Shown here one piece after another: positions 5,800 to 7,001 of a DNA stretch of 7,001 nt. Location of the stretch: the NCBI GenBank assembly GCA_900766865.1, contig CAAFXA010000297.1, forward strand, positions 1 to 7,001, written 5' to 3'. The notes under the pieces are model-generated. The model did not search any database. It was not told where the DNA came from and saw only the letters and a list, made by a program, of their open reading frames with translations. This DNA comes from an uncultured Akkermansia sp. (GTDB taxonomy: Bacteria > Verrucomicrobiota > Verrucomicrobiia > Verrucomicrobiales > Akkermansiaceae). The position numbers were made by a program, and so were the translations under genes. Positions within the stretch are counted from its first letter, which is position 1; each line of letters starts with the position of its first letter.

Positions 5800-5950
5800 A
5801 TTTTTGTATCGTATGTATTGTGAGCGGACTGTTCTTCCTCACCTCCCTGCAGTCTCGTCCGTTCTATCCACGGCGAATAATACGCCGGGCAGGCTGCATG
5901 AAGGCCGCCCGATTTGCGGGCGGGGCTGGCTTGTGGCCATGTTCCTTGGC
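5800..5950 (-). promoter_or_regulatory. Long structured spacer between rpmI and rplT
   Basis: These 151 bases contain three possible hairpins in the minus-strand RNA. One has a 7-bp CCGCCCG/CGGGCGG stem with a five-base loop (5905-5923). A second has a 5-bp CGGCG/CGCCG stem with a seven-base loop (5871-5887). A third pairs CGGAC (5861-5857) with GTCCG (5829-5825), with inner ACTG/CAGT pairing as well. The loop of the third holds a purine-rich GGGAGGTGAGGAAG stretch (5847-5834), which looks like a ribosome-binding sequence but lies about 34 bases before the rplT ATG. By analogy with L20 autoregulation elsewhere this could be a translational control region; that role is inference. Confidence 0.35.
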
Positions 5951-6160
5951 TTAAGCGAAGGGCATGTTCTGCTTAACGGCCCAAACCTGGGTAGCGTCCA
6001 CCAGAGCGGGTTTACCCAGAGCGCGCTTGCGCTTGCTGGACTTCTTCTGGAGGATGTGACGCTTACCCTGCTTGCGACGCAGAACCTTGCCCGAGCCGGT
6101 CACCTTGAAACGCTTGGCAACAGCCTTACGTGTCTTGTTGATACCACCTTTGCGGGTCAT
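5951..6160 (-). CDS. rpmI: 50S ribosomal protein L35
   Basis: A 69-residue, very basic protein of the large ribosomal subunit. It shows the L35 pattern: a KTRKAVAKRFKVTGSGKVLRRKQGKRHILQKKSSKRKRAL core, covering the N-terminal helix, the G-S-G-K-V strand, the H-I-L-x-x-K-S/K-R-K-R segment and a short C-terminal part. The usual length is about 65, so it is complete. Here it starts MTRKGGINKTRK rather than the common MPKMKTHK. The usual upstream neighbour infC (IF-3) is absent; recJ lies divergently 200 bases away. An AGGAG (6180-6176) sits 15 bases before the ATG, farther than usual, and can be paired in a hairpin with CTCC just before the start. rpmI and rplT very likely share a transcript. 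Confidence 0.96.
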   Translation of the reverse strand: MTRKGGINKTRKAVAKRFKVTGSGKVLRRKQGKRHILQKKSSKRKRALGKPALVDATQVWAVKQNMPFA

Positions 6161-6221
6161 GGTGGGGAGATAATACTCCTTTTTTTCTGTTTGGCAAGAA
6201 AAATATCTCCAAAAACTTCAT
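6161..6221 (-). promoter_or_regulatory. rpmI leader with two competing pairings
   Basis: In the minus-strand RNA the segment UAUCUCC (6172-6166), just before the rpmI ATG, can pair in two ways. With an upstream GGAGAUA (6210-6204) it makes a perfect 7-bp stem. Alternatively its CUCC can pair locally with the GGAG (6179-6176) of the Shine-Dalgarno-like AGGAG. The first fold leaves AGGAG free in a long loop; the second hides it. This layout would suit a translational switch, for example one responding to L20, but that is inference from base pairing alone. Confidence 0.3.
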
Positions 6222-6240
6222 TTTTTTCGTCTTTTTATAT

Positions 6241-6270
6241 AAAATACAGTCATTTCCCACCGCCGGGCAA
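6241..6270 (-). promoter_or_regulatory. Possible rpmI-rplT promoter
   Basis: On the minus strand TTGCCC (6270-6265) is followed by an 18-base spacer and TATTTT (6246-6241). Both elements match the consensus only partly. It lies at the edge of an AT-rich stretch and would give a leader of about 75 bases. The -35 overlaps the left arm of the palindrome at 6266-6293. Another promoter farther upstream cannot be excluded. Confidence 0.33.
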
Positions 6271-6295
6271 GGCAGCAGCCCCCCTGCCTTGCCGG
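6263..6295. repeat. GC-rich palindrome between rpmI and recJ
   Basis: GGCAAGGCAG (6266-6275) and CTGCCTTGCC (6284-6293) are perfect reverse complements around an eight-base loop. Two more C-G pairs form outside if one base (6265) is bulged. No U-tract follows on either strand, so it is not a normal terminator. It may be an operator overlapping the predicted rpmI -35, an mRNA leader hairpin if transcription starts upstream, or a barrier between the divergent genes. Confidence 0.55.
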
Positions 6296-6325
6296 AGCAT
6301 TCCCATAAGCCCCCATCAAATAGCC

Positions 6326-6354
6326 TTGACGAGATGGGCACAACATGATAGAGT
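6326..6354 (+). promoter_or_regulatory. Predicted recJ promoter
   Basis: TTGACG (6326-6331) and TAGAGT (6349-6354) are 17 bases apart. The -35 matches at five of six positions and the -10 at four of six. The recJ ATG at 6361 begins only six bases after the -10, so the predicted start of transcription coincides with the start codon and the mRNA would be leaderless. Confidence 0.42.
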
Positions 6355-6360
6355 GTAGCC

Positions 6361-7001
6361 ATGAGTACGAAGTTCAGTTGGGAATTACGCCCGACGGACG
6401 GAGGTGTCGACTATGGCGAAGAGCTTAACGAGCAGCTACCGCTGCTGGTGAGGCGAATCCTATCGCAAAGAGGCATCTGCGGCCGCGAGATGGCGGAGAG
6501 ATTCCTGAGACCCCGATTAGCCGACCTGGGGGACCCTTTTGACATGCGGGAGATGGACGCTGCCGTTTGTCGCATCTTCCGCGCAGTAGATCACGGCGAG
6601 CGGGTCTGCATATATGGGGATTATGATGTGGACGGAGTAAGTTCCGTCACGCTGCTGCATACCATGCTGGAAGCGTATGGTCTGCGGCCCACTTGCTTTA
6701 TACCCGTCCGGACGAAGGAGGGATATGGACTGAGCGAGGACGGCATCAGCCACGCTATCGAGAAATGCGGCTGCGTACCACAGCTGCTCATTACCGTGGA
6801 TTGCGGCACATCGTCTGTGGCAGAAGTTGCTTACCTGAACGAGCTTGGCGTGGATGTTATTGTACTGGACCATCACGAAGCCAGTACACAGGGACGCCCG
6901 CCGGCAGTTGCCGTTGTAAACGCCAAGCTGGAGGACAACAGTCCGCTTACATACCTGTGCAGCGCCGGCGTTGTATTCAAGCTGGCACACGCCATGCTGA
7001 A
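6361..7001 (+). CDS. recJ: Single-stranded-DNA-specific 5'-3' exonuclease RecJ, N-terminal part
   Basis: This is the first 213 codons; the gene runs off the right edge. RecJ degrades single-stranded DNA 5' to 3' with Mn2+/Mg2+ in recombination (RecFOR) and mismatch or base-excision repair. The DHH-superfamily motifs are present in order: YGDYDVDG (85-92) with the metal-binding aspartates, then ITVDCGT (144-150), then the name-giving VLDHHE (168-173). IPVRTKEGYGLS (114-125) and SAGVVFKLAHAML (201-213) are also typical of RecJ. The N-terminal region before the DHH domain, with MAERFLRPRLADLGDPFDMREMDAAVCRI, matches the usual RecJ lead-in, so the start at 6361 gives a normal N-terminus. The DHHA1 and OB-fold parts are outside the window. 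No Shine-Dalgarno is visible, in line with a leaderless transcript. It is divergent from rpmI. Confidence 0.95.
   Translation, partial: MSTKFSWELRPTDGGVDYGEELNEQLPLLVRRILSQRGICGREMAERFLRPRLADLGDPFDMREMDAAVCRIFRAVDHGERVCIYGDYDVDGVSSVTLLHTMLEAYGLRPTCFIPVRTKEGYGLSEDGISHAIEKCGCVPQLLITVDCGTSSVAEVAYLNELGVDVIVLDHHEASTQGRPPAVAVVNAKLEDNSPLTYLCSAGVVFKLAHAML

Noticed and set aside
5808..5813. A -10-like TACGAT just before rplT, suggesting a separate leaderless promoter
   Set aside because: No matching -35 lies at an acceptable distance, so the single hexamer in AT-rich sequence is not enough.
6126..6221. A possible 31-codon leader peptide (starting MKFLEIFF) overlapping the start of rpmI
   Set aside because: It overlaps rpmI out of frame, has no ribosome-binding site and shows no run of regulatory codons. 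It is more likely chance in AT-rich leader DNA.
5711..6358. A 215-residue plus-strand open frame over rpmI and the start of rplT
   Set aside because: It is antisense to two ribosomal protein genes with unmistakable family sequences. Its own translation has no domain.
6517..6990. A 157-residue minus-strand open frame within recJ
   Set aside because: It is antisense to the DHH motifs of recJ and shows no family pattern.

Overview
The window looks like chromosomal housekeeping DNA from a Verrucomicrobiota bacterium, probably Akkermansia-like. This rests on the L20 N-terminus, a secreted protein of the TIGR03790 type, a tiny AP2-like DNA-binding protein, moderately high GC and weak Shine-Dalgarno use. 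The lineage is inferred from remembered protein character; no search was run.

Layout, left to right. (1) Positions 1-336, minus: the 5' part of hemB (porphobilinogen synthase), running off the left edge. (2) Positions 337-445: a divergent promoter region. (3) Positions 446-1795, plus: rsmA (16S rRNA dimethyladenosine transferase) fused in one reading frame to a complete C-terminal Nudix hydrolase domain. (4) Positions 1872-2126, plus: a small basic AP2/ERF-like protein with its own promoter. Its terminator lies inside the 3' end of the converging gene. (5) Positions 2101-3660, minus: an exported protein resembling TIGR03790, function unknown. (6) Positions 3669-3725: a 20-bp inverted repeat. 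(7) Positions 3742-5235, minus: the carboxyltransferase subunit of a biotin-dependent oxaloacetate decarboxylase or pyruvate carboxylase, without a biotinyl domain. (8) Positions 5349-6160, minus: rpmI-rplT (L35-L20) ending in a textbook terminator, with a long structured spacer between the genes and no infC in front. (9) Positions 6161-6360: a second divergent regulatory region. (10) Positions 6361-7001, plus: the 5' part of recJ, running off the right edge.

Most genes are independent housekeeping functions: heme synthesis, ribosome maturation and structure, central C3/C4 carboxylation and DNA repair. The oadA-like gene and the TIGR03790-like gene could share a transcript. No mobile element, CRISPR array, tRNA or rRNA is visible. 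I see no convincing new multi-gene system. The most unusual items are the RsmA-Nudix fusion, the exported TIGR03790-like protein, the AP2-like gene with its nested terminator, the 20-bp palindrome, the leader and spacer structures of the L35/L20 operon, and promoters placed almost on top of start codons.
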